This document shows positions 12,392-26,300 of a stretch of DNA of 64,000 nt, one piece after another. Under the pieces are notes generated by a model, which saw only the letters and a program-made list of their open reading frames with translations, searched no databases and had not been told where the DNA came from. The stretch is from Panopea generosa (taxonomy: Eukaryota > Mollusca > Bivalvia > Adapedonta > Hiatellidae), in assembly GCA_029582155.1 (NCBI GenBank), contig CM055897.1, positions 3,703,001-3,767,000 on the forward strand, given 5' to 3'. The position numbers and the translations under genes are program-made. Each line of letters starts with the position of its first letter. The stretch's first letter is position 1.

Positions 12392-12846
12392 GTCTCACTG
12401 AACAATTACCTCCCTTGCATGACGGTAGCAAGATTATTACGCCCAAGAAAGTAGAGCCGTGTTAAGCGGTTGGGTAATTTTTTTTTTAAAAATGCATAAA
12501 ATGTCATATTTCTTTGTGCATATGGGAAGATTGGAACATTTTCATGATTTCTGCAAAGTTTGGGTGACCCTGGGAACTGTTTGATGATGCTATAACAGTT
12601 TAAAGATGCGTAGTGATACACTGCAACAAATGGGCAGAATTGTCAAAAATGAAGGGGTGCCATCAAACCATCGAAATTGTGAAAAAGCAACCTGGTCAAC
12701 CCCATGTTTTTTTCTGCATATTTGGACCAACAGAGGACTATCTATGGGAATAAGGCACTTTTAGAACCATTGGTAATGTATCCAGTGTTCCAGAAGTGCA
12801 TGTCTCTATATGTAGAACAGTACAAAATTAATTGGTGTGTGAGACG
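12392..12846 (+). mobile_element. R element, copy 2
   Basis: It is the same length as copy 1. I noticed three substitutions (GAGCTGTG/GAGCCGTG, GATGTTATAAC/GATGCTATAAC, AAATTATG/AAATTGTG), so identity is about 99%. It is followed directly by TAAAG and subfamily C satellite. The near identity points to a recent event or to gene conversion between the two copies. Confidence 0.75.
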
Positions 12847-15800
12847 TAAAGGGATGCACCATAGTTATAAACTGTTATACTATAGATCAACAGTTATCAA
12901 AACACATCGACTTAATGTCGTATTTAACATGAGATATTGATCATATAGGGATACATAATAGTTATAAAACGTTATATTATAGAACAACTGTTATCAGAAC
13001 ATATCGATCAAATTCCGTATTTCACATAATATACTGATGATATATGGATACACCATAGCTTTAAACCGGTATACTATATAACAACTGTTATCGGAGCATA
13101 TCGACCTAATGCCGTATTTTACATAATACATTGAAGAGTTAAGGACATACAGCTGTCATGAACCTCTATATTATAGAACCATATCGACCTGATGTCGTAT
13201 TTTACATAATATATTGATGTTATAAGGACATACATCCGTCATGAGCCTCTATATTATAAAACAACTGTTATCGGAGCATATCGACCTAATGCCACATTTT
13301 ACATAATATATTGATGATATAAGGACATACAACCTCCATGAATCTCTATATTACAGAACAAATTGTATCCTAGCAAATCGGCCTGATGCCGCATTTTACA
13401 TAATATATTGATGCAATAAGGACATACAACCGTCATGCACCTCTATATTATAGAACAACTGTTAACGGAGCATATCGACCTAATGTTGCATTTTACATAA
13501 TATATTGATGGAATGAGAACATATAGCCGACATGAATCTCTATATTATAGAACAACTGTTATCGGAGTAAATCAACCTAATGCCATATTTTACATAATAT
13601 ATTAATGTAATAAGGACATACAGCCGTCATAAACATTTATATTATAGAACAACTGTTAACGGAGCAAATCGACCTAATGCCGTATTTTACATAATATATT
13701 GATGTAATAAGGACATACAGCCGTCATGATCCTCTATATTATAGAACAACTGTTATTGGAGCATATCGACCTAATGCCGCATTTAACATAATATGTTGAT
13801 GTTATCAGGACAAACAGCCGTCATGGACCTTTATATTATAGAAAACATCGACCTAATGCCACATTTTACATAATATACTGATGTAATAAGGACAAAAATC
13901 TTTAAGATGGAAAAACTGTTATCGGAATATATCAACCGTATGCCGCATTTTACATAATATATTGACGTTATAAGGACATACAGCCGTTATGAAATTCAAT
14001 ATTAGTGAACAACTGTTATCGGAGCATATCGACCTAATGCCGTATTTTACATAATATATTGATGTAATAAAGACATACAGCCGTCATGAACATCTATATT
14101 ATAGAACAACTGTTAACGAAGCATATCTACCTAAAGCCGTATTTTACATAATGTATTGATGTTGTAAGGACATACAGCCGTCACGGACCTGTATATTATA
14201 GAACAACTGTCACATAGCATATCGACCTAAAGCCGTATTTTACATAATATATTGATGTAATAAGGACATACAGACGTCATGAACCTCTATATTATAGAAC
14301 AACTGTTAATGGAGCACATCGACCTAATGCCGTATTTTACATAATATATTGATGTTATCAGGACATATAGCCGTCATGAACCTCTAAATTATAGAGCAAC
14401 TGTTATTAGAGCATATCGACCTAATGCCGTATTTTACATAATATATTGATATAATAAAGACATACTGCCGTCACGAACTTTTATATTATAGAACAACTGT
14501 CATATAGCATATCGACCTAAAGCCGTATTTTACATAATATATTGATGTAATAAGGACATACAGACGTCATGAACCTCTATATTATAGAACAAGTATTAAC
14601 TGAGCATATCGACATGATGCCGTATTTTACATTATATATTGATGTAATAAGGACATACATCCGTCATGAACCTCTAAATTATAGAACAACTGTTATCGGA
14701 ACATATCGACCTAAAGCGGTATTTTACATAATATATTGATGTTATAAGGACATACAGCCGTCACGAATCTCTATATTATAGAAAAACTATTTTCGGAGCA
14801 TGTCGACCTAATGCCGTATTTTACATAATATATTGATGTTATCAGGACATGTAGCCGTCATGCACTGCTATATTATAGAACAAATGTTATCGGAGAATAT
14901 AAACCTAATGCCGTATTTCATATAATATGTTGATGTGATAAGGACATACAGCCGTCATCAATATCTATATTATAAAACAACTGTTAACGGAGTATATCGA
15001 CCTAATGCCGTATTTTATATAATATAATGATGTTATAAAGGACATACAGCCGTTAAGAACCTCTATATTATAGAACAACTTTTAACTGAGCATATCGACC
15101 TAATGCCGTATTATACATAATATATTGATGTTATAAGGACTTACGGCCGTCATGAACATCTTTATTCTAAAACAACAGTTGTCGGAGCATATCGGCCTAA
15201 TGCCGTACTTTACATTACATAATGATACAGCCTTCATAAACCTTTATATTACAGAACGATTGTTAAAGAAGCTTATCGACTTTAAGCCGTATTTTACATA
15301 ATATATTGATGTTATAAGGACATACAGCCGTCATTTACCTCTATATTATAGAACAACTGTTATCAAAGCATATCGACCTAATGCCCTATTTAACATAATA
15401 TATTGATGTTCTTAGGACAAACCTCTAATTTATTTGTTATATTTAAGTGTCGACGTACCGTAAAACACCATTCATTAATTAATTAATTAATTCATTCATT
15501 CATTCATTCATTCATTCATTCATTCATTCATTCATTCATTCATTCATTCATTCATTCACATAATATAATGATGTTATAAGGACATACAGCCGTCACGAAC
15601 TTCTATTTTAAAGAACAACTGATAACGGAGCATATCGACATAATACCTCATTTCACATAATATATTGATGTTTCAAGGACAACTGTTATCGGAGAATATC
15701 AGCCTACTGCCGTATTTTACTAAAAATATTGATGTTATAAGAACATACAGTCGTCATGAATCTCTATATTATAGAACAACTGATAACGGAGCATATCGAC

Positions 15801-17354
15801 ATAATGTCGCATTTTACATAATATATTGATGTTTCAGGGACTGCTGTTATCGGAGCATATTGACCTAATGCTGCATTTTACATAATATATTGATGTTATA
15901 AGTACATACAGCCGTCATGAACCTCTTTATTATAAAACTACTGTTAACGGAGCATATCGACGTAATGACGTATATTACATAATATATTGATGTAATAAGG
16001 ACATACAGTTGTCATGAACTTCTATATTATAGAACAATTGTTATCGGAGCATATCGACCTGATGCCGTATTTTACATAATATATTGATGTAATAAAGACA
16101 TACAACCGCCACGAACTTCTATATTATAGAACAATTGTTATCTGAGCATATCGACCTAATGCCGTATTTTACATAATATATTGATGATATCAGGACATGT
16201 AGCCGTCATGCACTGCTATATTATAGAACAACTAATATCAGAGCATATCGACCTAATGCCGTATTTTACATAATATATTGATGTAATAAAGACATACTGC
16301 CGTCACGAACCTCTTTATTATAGAACAACTGTCAACGGAGCATTTCAACCTCAAGCCGTATTTTACATAATATATTTATATAATAAGGGTATACAGCTGT
16401 CATGAACCTCTATATTATTGAACAACGTTTAACGGAGCATATCGAACTAATGCCGTATTTTACATAATATATAGATGTAATAAGGACATACAGACGTCAT
16501 GAACCTCTATATTATAGAACAACTGTTATTGGAACATATCGACATTAAGCTGTATTTTACATGATGTATTGATGTTATAAGGAAATACATCCGTCACGAA
16601 CATCTATATTATAGAACAACTGTTATCGGAGCATGTCGACCTAATGCCGTATTTTACATGATATATTGATGTTATAAGGACATACAGCCGTCATGAACAT
16701 CTATATTATAAAACAACAGTTATCGGAGCATATCGACCTCATGCGGTATTTTACATAACATATTGATGTCATAGGGATAAACCAATGATACAAGCTGTTA
16801 TATTATAGAACAACTGTTATCATAACATATCGAACTAATGCCATATTTTCCATGAAATATTGATGTGATAGGGATATACCATAGTTATCAGCCGTAATAT
16901 CATAGAACACCTGTTATTAAAACATATCGATAAAATGCCGTATTTTATATAATATATTGATGCTATATGGATATACTATAGTTGTAAACCGATATATTAT
17001 AGATGACCTGTTAACAGAACACATCGACCAAATAAGGTATATTACATAATATATTGATGTTATCAGGACATACAGCCGTCATGAACCTCTATATCAAAGA
17101 ACAACTGTTATCGGAGTATATCGACCTTATGCCGTATTTTACATAATTTATTGATGTTATAAGGACATACAGCCGTCATGAACCTCTATATTATAGAACA
17201 ACTGTTAACGGAGCATATATACCTAATGTCGTATTTTACATAATATATTGATGTTATCAGGACAAACCTCTATTTTATAGAGCAACAGTTAACGGAGCAT
17301 ATCGACGTACTGCCACATTTTACATAATATATCGATGTTATTAGCATATATAAG
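12847..17354 (+). repeat. 97-bp satellite, forward, C then A subfamily
   Basis: The array resumes in phase after the composite with a few C-type units, then becomes A-type (GGAGCATATCGACCTAATGC, ACATACAGCCGTCATGAACC). Local multi-monomer duplications are visible; for example, units with CATATCGACCTAAAGCCG and CATACAGACGTCATGAACC recur near 14220 and 14510. C-like units reappear at about 16760-17040. The array is interrupted at 15431-15558 by a microsatellite-bearing insert. Confidence 0.95.
15431..15558 (+). repeat. ATTA/ATTC microsatellite insert in the satellite
   Basis: A short non-satellite lead (GTGTCGACGTACCGTAAAAC followed by ACCA) is followed by ATTA repeats and then about 17-18 ATTC repeats (15471-15558). 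Satellite resumes at ACATAATATAATG. The flanking monomer lacks roughly its TATTATAGAACAACTG to GTATTTT portion, so the insert replaced sequence rather than simply adding to it. The lead plus tetranucleotide tail resembles the 3' end of a short interspersed element, but the family is not established. Confidence 0.85.
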
Positions 17355-17375
17355 CTATAACATGACGGCTGTATG
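17335..17375. other. Head-to-head satellite inversion junction
   Basis: Forward satellite reads through GATGTTATTAG and CATATATAAGC. Reverse satellite then begins at about 17355 with AACATGACGGCTGTATG and continues TATAACATCAATATATTATG. The flanking arms are therefore inverted repeats meeting with almost no spacer. The breakpoint lies inside a monomer. Confidence 0.9.
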
Positions 17376-20300
17376 TACTTATAACATCAATATATTATGT
17401 AGAATGCGGCATTAGGTCGATATGATCCGTTAACAGTTGTTCTATAATATAGAGGTTCATGACGGCTGCATGTCCTTATAACATCAATATATTATGTAAA
17501 ATACGACATTAGGTCGATATGCTCCGATAACAGTTGTTCTATAATATAGAGGTTCATGACGGCTGTATGACGTTATAACATCAATATATTATGTAAAATA
17601 CGGCATAAGGTCGATATGCTCCGATAACAGTTGTTCTATAATATAGAGGTTCATGACGGCTGCATGTCCTTATAACATCAATATATTATGTAAAATACGA
17701 CATTAGGTCGATATGCTCCGATAACAGTTGTTCTATAATATAGAGGTTCATGACGGCTGTATGTCCTTATAACATCAATATATTATGTAAAATACGACAT
17801 TAGGTCGATATGCTCCGATAACAGTTGTTTTATAATATAGAGGTTCATGACGGCTGTATGTACTTATAACATCAATATATTATGTAAAATGCGGCATTAA
17901 GTTGATATGCTCCGATAACAGTTGTTCTATAATATATAGGTTCATGACGGCTGTATGTACTTATTACATCAATATATTATGTCAAATGCAGCATTAGGTC
18001 GATATGCTCCGTTAACAGTTGTTCTATAATATAGAGGTTAGTGACGGCTGTATGTCCTTATAACATCAATATATTATGTAAAATACAGCTTTAGGTCGAT
18101 ATGTTCCGATAACAGTTGTTCTATAATATAGAGGTTCATGACGGCTGTACGTCTTTATTACATCAATATATTATGTAAAATATATTATAGGTCGATATGC
18201 TACGAAAACAGTTGTTCTATAATTTAGACGTTCATGGCGGCTATATGTCCTTATTACATCAAAATATTATGTAAAACACGGCATTAGGTCGATATGCTCT
18301 GCTAACAATTGTTCTATAATACAGAGATTCATGACGGCTGTATGTCCTTATTACAGCAATATATTCAGTAAAATACGGCATTATGTCGTTATGGTCCGAT
18401 AACAGTTGTTCTATAATATATAGGTTCATGACGGCTTTATGTCCTTATTATATCAATATATTATGTAAAATGCGGCATTAGATCAATATGCTTCGATAAC
18501 AATTGTTCTATAATATAGAGGTTCATGACGGCTGTATGTCCTTATAACATCAATATATTATGTAAAATGCGGCATTAGGTCGATATGCTCCGTTAACAGT
18601 TGTTCTATAATATAGATGTTCATGACGGCTGTATGTACTTATAACATCAATATATTATGTAAAATGCGGCATTAAGTCGATATGCTCCGATAACAGTTGT
18701 TCTATAATATATAGGTTCATGACGGCTGTATGTACTTATTACATTAATATATTATGTAAAATGTAGCATTAGGTCGATATGCTCCGTTAACAGTTGTTCT
18801 ATAATATAGAGGTTCGTGACGGCTGTATGTCCTTATAACATCAATATATTATGTAAAATACAGCTTTAGGTCGATATGTTCCGATAACAGTTGTTCTATA
18901 ATATAGAGGTTCATGACGGCTGTACGTCTTTATTACATCAATATATTATGTAAAATATATCATAGGTCGATATGCTACGAAAACAGTTGTTCTATAATTT
19001 AGACGTTCATAGCGGCTATATGTCCTTATTACATCAAAATATTATGTAAAACACGGCATTAGGTCGATATGCTCTGCTAACAGTTGTTCTATAATACAGA
19101 GATTCATGACGGCTGTATGTCCTTATTACATCAATATATTCAGTAAAATACGGCATTATGTCGTTATGGTCCGATAACAGTTGTTCTATAATATAGAGGT
19201 TCATGACGGCTTTATGTCCTTATTATATCAATATATTATGTAAAATAAGGCATTAGATCAATATGCTTCGATAACAATTATTCTATAATATAGAGGTTCA
19301 TGACGGCTGTATGTCCTTATAACATCAATATATTATGTAAAATGCGGCATAAAGTCGATATGCTCCGTTAACAGTTGTTCTATAATATAGAGGGTCATGC
19401 CGGCTGCATGTACCTAAAACATCAAGATATTATGTAAAATGCGGCATTAGGTTGATATGCTCCGTTAACAGTTGTTCTATAATATAGAGGTTCATGACGG
19501 CTGTATGTACTTATAACATCAATATATTATGTAAAATGCGGCATAAGGTCGATATGCTCCGTTAACAGTTGTTCTATAATATATAGGTTCATGACGGCTG
19601 TATGTACTTATAACATCAATATATTATGTAAAATGCGGCATTAGGTCGATATGCTCCTATAACAGTTGTTTTATAATATAGAGGTTCATGACGGCTGTAT
19701 GTACTTATAACATCAATATATTAAGTAAAATACGGCATTAGTTAGATATGCTTTGATAACAGTTGTTCTATAATATAGAGGTTCATGACGGCTGTATGTC
19801 CTTATAACATCAAAATATATTATGTAAAATACGGCATCAGGTCGATATGCTCCGTTAACAGTTGTTCTATAATATAAAGGTTCGTGACGGCTGTATGTCC
19901 TTATAGCATCAATATATTATGTAAAATACGGCATAAAGTTGATATGCTACGATAACATTTGTTCTATAATATAGAGGGTTCATGACGGCTGTGAGTCATT
20001 ACATCAAACTATTTTGTAAAACACGGCATTAATTCGATATGCTCCTATAACAATTGTTCTATAATAAAGAGGTTCATGGAGGCTATATGTCCTGATAACA
20101 TCAATATATTATGTAAAATACGGCATTAGGTCGATATGCTCCGATAACAATTGTTCTATAATATAGAGGTTGATGGAGGCGGTAAATCCTTTTAACATCA
20201 ATATATTATGTAAAATACGGCATTAGGTCGATATGATCCGATAACAGCTGTTCTATAATATAGAGGTTCATGACGGCTTTATGTCTTTATTACATCAATA

Positions 20301-23300
20301 TATAATGTAAAATAAAGCATTAGATCGATATGCTTCGATAACAGTTGTTCTACAATATAGAGGTTCATGACGGCTGTATGTCCTGATAACATCAATATAT
20401 TATGTAAAATGCGGCATTAGGTCGATATGATCCGTTAACAGTTTTTCTATTATATAGAGGTTCATGATGGCTGTATGTCCTTATAACATCAATATATTAT
20501 GTAAAATGCGGCATTACGTCGATATGCTCCGATAACAGTTGTTCTATAATATAGAGGTTCATGACGGTTGTATGTACTTATAACATCAATATATTATGTA
20601 AAATGTGGCATTAGGTCGATATGCTCCGTTAACAGTTGTTCTATTATATAGAGATGCATGACGCCTGTAAGTCCTTATAACATCAATATAATATGTAAAA
20701 TGCGGCATTACGTCGATATGCTACGATAACAGTTGTTCTATAATATAGAGTTTCATGACGGCTGTATGTCCTTATTTTATCAATATATTATGTAAAATAT
20801 GGCATTATGTCGACATGCTTCGATAACAGTTGTTCTATAATATAGATGTTCGTGACAGCTGTATGTCCTTATAACATCAATATATTATGTAAAATACAGC
20901 ATGAGGTCGATATGCTCCGATAACATTTATTCTATAATAAAGATGTTCCTGACGGCTGTATGTCTTTATAACATCAATAAATTATGTAAAATACAGCATT
21001 AGGTCGATATGCTCCGATAACAGTTGTTCTATAATATAGAGGTTCATGACGGCTGTATGTCCTTTTTACATCAATATATTATGTAAAACACGGTTTGAGG
21101 TCGATATGCTCCGTTAACAGTTGTTCTATAATACAGAGGTTCATGACGGCTGTATGTCCTTATATCATCATTATATTCAATAAAATACGGCATTCTTTGG
21201 ATATGCTCCGATAACAATTGTTCTATAATATAGAGGTTCATGGCGGCTGTATGTCCTTTTAACATCAATATATTATGTAAAATACTGCATTAGGTACATA
21301 TGCTCCGATAACAATTGTTCTATAATATAGAAGTTCATGACGGCTGTATGTCCTTATAATATCAATATATTATGTGAAATACGACATTATGTCCATATGC
21401 TCCGATAACAATTGTTCTATAATATAGAGGTTCATGACAGCTTAATGTTCTTATTACATCAATATCTTATGTAAAACAAGGCATTAGGTCGATATGCTCC
21501 GATAACAAGTATTCTATAATATAGAGGTTAATGACGGCTGTATGTACTTAAAACATCAATATATTATGTAAATTGCGGCATTAGGTCAATATGCTCCGTT
21601 AACAGTTATTCTATAGTATATAGGTTCATGACGGCTGTATGTACTTATAACATCAATATATTATGTAAAATGAGGCATTACGTCGATATGCTCCGATAAC
21701 AGTTGTTCTATAATATAGACGCTAATGACGGCTGTATGTACTTATAACATCAATATATTATTAGGTCGATATGCTCCGATAACAGTTGTTCTATAATATA
21801 GAGGTTCATGGAGGTATGATGTCTTTATAACATCAATATATTATGTAAAATACGGCATTAGGTCAATATACTACGTTAACAATTGTTCTATAATATAGAG
21901 GTTCATGACGGCTTTAAGTACTTATAATATCAATATAGTATGTAAAATACGACATTATGTCGATATGCTCCGATAACCGTTATTCTATAATATAGAGGTT
22001 CATGATGGCTGTATGTACTGATAACATCAATATATTATATAAAATGCGGCATTAGGTCGATATTCTCCGTTATCAGTTGTTCTATAATATAGAGGTTCAT
22101 AACAGCTGTATGTACTGATAACATCAATATATTATGTAAAATACGGTATCTGGTCTATATGCTCCGATAACAGTTGTTCTATAATATAGAGGTTCATGAC
22201 GACTGTATGTCCTTATAACATCAATATATTATATAAAATACGGCATTAGGTCGATATGCTCCGATAACCTTTATTCTATAATATAGAGGTTCATGACGGC
22301 TGTATGTACTTATAATATCAATATATTATGTCACATAAAGGCATTAGGGCTATATGCTCCGTTATCAGTTGTTCTATAATATAGAAGTTCATAACGGCTG
22401 TATGTCCTTATAACATCAACATATTATGTAAAATACGGTATTTGGTCGATACGCCCGGATAACAGTGGTTCTATAATATAAATGTTCATGACGGCTGTAT
22501 GTCCTTATATCATCAACATATTATGTAAAATACGGCATTAGGTCGATATGCTCCGATGACAGTTGTTCTATAATATTGAGGTTCGTGACGGCTGTATGTC
22601 CTTATCACATCAATATATTATGTAAAATACGGCATTAAGTCGACATGCTTCGATAACATTTGTTCTATAATAAAGATGTTCATGACGGCTGTATGTCCTT
22701 ATAACATCAATATATTATGTAAAATACGGCATTAGTTCGATATGTTCCGATAACAGTTTTTCTATAATATAGAGGTTCATGGAGATTGTATTTCCTGATA
22801 ACATCAATATATTATGTAAAATACGGCATTAGGTCGATATGCTTCGATATCAGTTGTCCTATAATATAGAGGTTCGTGACGGCTGTATGTCCTAATTTCA
22901 TCAATATATTATGTAAAACACGGCATTAGGTCGATATGCTCCATTAACAGTTGTTCTATAATACAGAGGTTCATGACGGCTGTATGTCCTTATTACATCA
23001 TTATATTCAATAAAATACGGCATTATTTCGATATGCTCCGATAACAATTGTTCTATAATATAAAGGTTCATGACGGCTGTATGTCCTTAAAACATCAATA
23101 TATTATGTAAATTACGGCATTAGGTCGATAGGCTCCGATAACAGTTTTTCTATAACATAGACGTTCGTGACGGCTGTATGTCATTATAACATCAATATAT
23201 TATTTAAAATATGGCAGTAGGTCGATATGCTCCGATAACAATTGTTCTATAATATAGATATTCATGATGACTGTATGTCCTTATAACATCAATATATTAT

Positions 23301-26300
23301 GTAAAATGCGGCATTATGTCAATAAACTCCGATAATATTTGTTCTATAATATAGAGATTCGTGACAGCTGTATGTCCTTATAACATCAATATATTGTGTA
23401 AATACGACATTAGTTCGATATGCTACGTAACTAGTTGTTCTATAATACAGACGTTCGTGACGGCTGTATGTCCTTATTACATCAATATATTATGTAAAAC
23501 GCGGCATTAAGTCGATATGCTCCGATAACAGTTGTTCTATAATATAAAGGTTCGTGACGGCTGTATGTCTTTATAACATCAATAAATTATGTAAAATACG
23601 GCATTAGGTCGATATGCTCCGTTAGCAGTTGTTCTATAATATATAGGTTCGTGAAGGCTGTATGTCCTTACATCATCAATATATTATGTAAAATACGGCA
23701 TTAGGTCGATATGCTCCGTTAACAGTTGTTCTATAATATAGAGGTTCGTGACGGCTGTATGTCCTTTCAGCATCAATATATTATGTAAAATACGGCATTA
23801 GGTCGATATGCTCCGTTAGCAGTTGTTCTATAATATAGAGGTTCGTGACGGCTGTATGTCCTTATAACATCAATATTTTATGTAAAATACGGCATTAGGA
23901 CAATATGATCCGTTAACAGTTGTTACATAATATAGAGATTCGTGACGGCTGTATGTCCTTATAATATCAATATATTATGCAAAATACGGCATCAGGTTGA
24001 TCTGCTCTGATAACAGTTGTTCTATAATATAGATGTTCATGACGGCTGTATGTCCTTATAACATCAATATATTATGTAAAATACGGCATTAGGTCGATAT
24101 GCTCCGTTAACAGTTGTTCTATAATATAGAGGTTCGTGACGGCTGTATGTCCTTATAACATCAATATATTTTGTAAAATAAGGCATTAGGTCGATATGAT
24201 CCGATAACAGCTGTTCTATAATATCGAGGTTCGTGACGGCTGTATGTACATATAACATCAGTATATTATGTAAATGTAGCATTAGGTCAATATGCTCCGT
24301 TGACAGTTGTTCTATAATATAGAGGTTCGTGACGGCTGTATGTCCTTAATACATCAATATATTATGTAAAATACAGCATTAGGTCGATATCATCCGGTAA
24401 CAGTTGTACTATAACATAGAGGGTTCATGACGGCTGTATGTCTTTATAACATCAATATATTATATAAAACACGGCATTATGGCGATATGCTCAGATAACA
24501 AATGTTCTATAATATAGAGGTTCGTGACGGTTGTATGTCTCTATAACATCAATATATTATGTAATATACGGCATTAGGGCGATATGCTCCGATAATAGAT
24601 GTTCTATAATATAAAGGTTCGTGACGGCTGTATGTCCTTATAACATCAATATATTATGTAAAATACGGCATTAGATCGATATGCTCCGATAACAGTTGTT
24701 CTATAATATAGAGGTTCATGACATCTGTATGTCCTTATAACATCAATATATTATGTCAAATACGGCATTAGGTCGACATGCTTCGATAACAGTTGTTCTA
24801 TAATATAGAAGTTCATGACGGCTGTATGTCCTTATAACATCAATATATAATGTAAAATACGACATTAGGTCGACATGTTTCGATGACAGTTGTTCTATAA
24901 TATAGAGGTTCATGACGGCTGTATGTCCTTAGAACATCAATAAGTTATGTAAAATGCGGCATTAGGTCGATATGCTCCGATAACAATTGTTCTATAATAT
25001 AGAGGTTCATGGAGGCTGTAAATCCTTATAACATCAATATATTATGTAAAATATGGCCTTACGTCGATATGCTCCATTAACAGTTATTCTATAATATAGA
25101 GGTTCATGGGGGATGTATGTTATTATAACATCAATATAGTATGTAAAATAGGGCATTAGGTCGATATCCTCCGTTAACAGTTGTTATATAATATAGAGGT
25201 TCATGACTGCTGTACGTCCTTATTACATCAATATATTATGTAAAATACGACATAAGGTCTATATGCTACGATAACAGTTTTTCTATAATTTAGACGTTCA
25301 TGACGGCTATATGTCCTTATTACATCTATATATTATGTAAAACACGGCTTTAGGTCGATATGCTCCGTTAACAGTTGTTCTCTAATATAGAGATTCATGA
25401 CAGCTGTATGTCCTTATTGCCTCAATATATTAAAAAAAATACGGCATTATGTCAATATGTTCCGATAACAGTTGTTCTATAATATAGAGGTTCATGACCT
25501 CTTTATGTCCTTATTACATCAATATATTATGTAAAATAAGGCATTAGATCGATATACTTCGATAACAGTTTTTCTATAATTTAGACGTTCATGACGGCTA
25601 TAATTATGTCCTTCTTACATCAATATATTATGTAAATCACGGAATTAGGTCGATATGCCCCGTTGTCAGTTGTTCTATAATATAGAGGTTCATAACGGCT
25701 GTATGTCCTCATAACATCAGTATATTATGTAAAATAAGGCATTAGGTCGATATACTCTGTTAACAGTTGTTCTATACTATAGAAGTTCGTGAAGGCTGTA
25801 TGTACTTATAACATCAATATATTATGTAAAATACGGCATTAGGTCAATATGCTCTGTTACCGGTTGTTCTATAATATAGAAGTTCGTGAAGGCTGTATGT
25901 ACTTATAACATCAATATATTATGTAAAATGCGGCATTTGGTCGATATGCTCTGTTACCAGTTGTTCTATAATATAGAGGTTCATAACGGCTGTATATCCT
26001 CATAACATCAATATATTATGTAAAATACGGCATTATCTCGGTAGGCTCCGATATCAGTTGTTCTATAATATAGAAGTTTGTGTCGGCAGTATGTACTTAT
26101 AACATCAATATATTATGTAAAATGCGGCATTAGGTCGATATGCTCCGTTATCAGTTGTTCTATAATATAGAGGTTCATAACGGCTGTATGTCCTAATAAC
26201 ATCAATATATTATGTAAAATACGGCATTAGATCGATATGCTCCGATAACAGTTGTTCTATAATATAGAGGTTCATGACGGCTGTATGTCCTGATAACATC

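Larger units (their letters stand above)
9764..12846. mobile_element. Composite R-X-R insertion in the satellite
   Basis: Two direct 455-bp repeats (R1 9764-10218 and R2 12392-12846) enclose 2173 bp of unrelated DNA, and the whole lies inside the satellite. The satellite monomer is split between ATTAATGT and GGATGCACC, with TAAAG present at both outer borders (9759-9763 and 12847-12851). The inner borders both carry TTCAAG (10219-10224 and 12386-12391). It resembles an LTR element in outline. However, the ends are not TG...CA, no primer-binding site, polypurine tract or gag/pol trace was seen, and the paired inner flanks favour recombination between two R copies. Confidence 0.8.

Noticed and set aside
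9764..12846. Ordinary LTR retrotransposon
   Set aside because: The terminal repeats do not begin TG or end CA, no primer-binding or polypurine site was seen next to them, the interior has no gag/pol trace, and the inner flanks carry a matching TTCAAG pair. It is not fully excluded, so it is kept as the main alternative.
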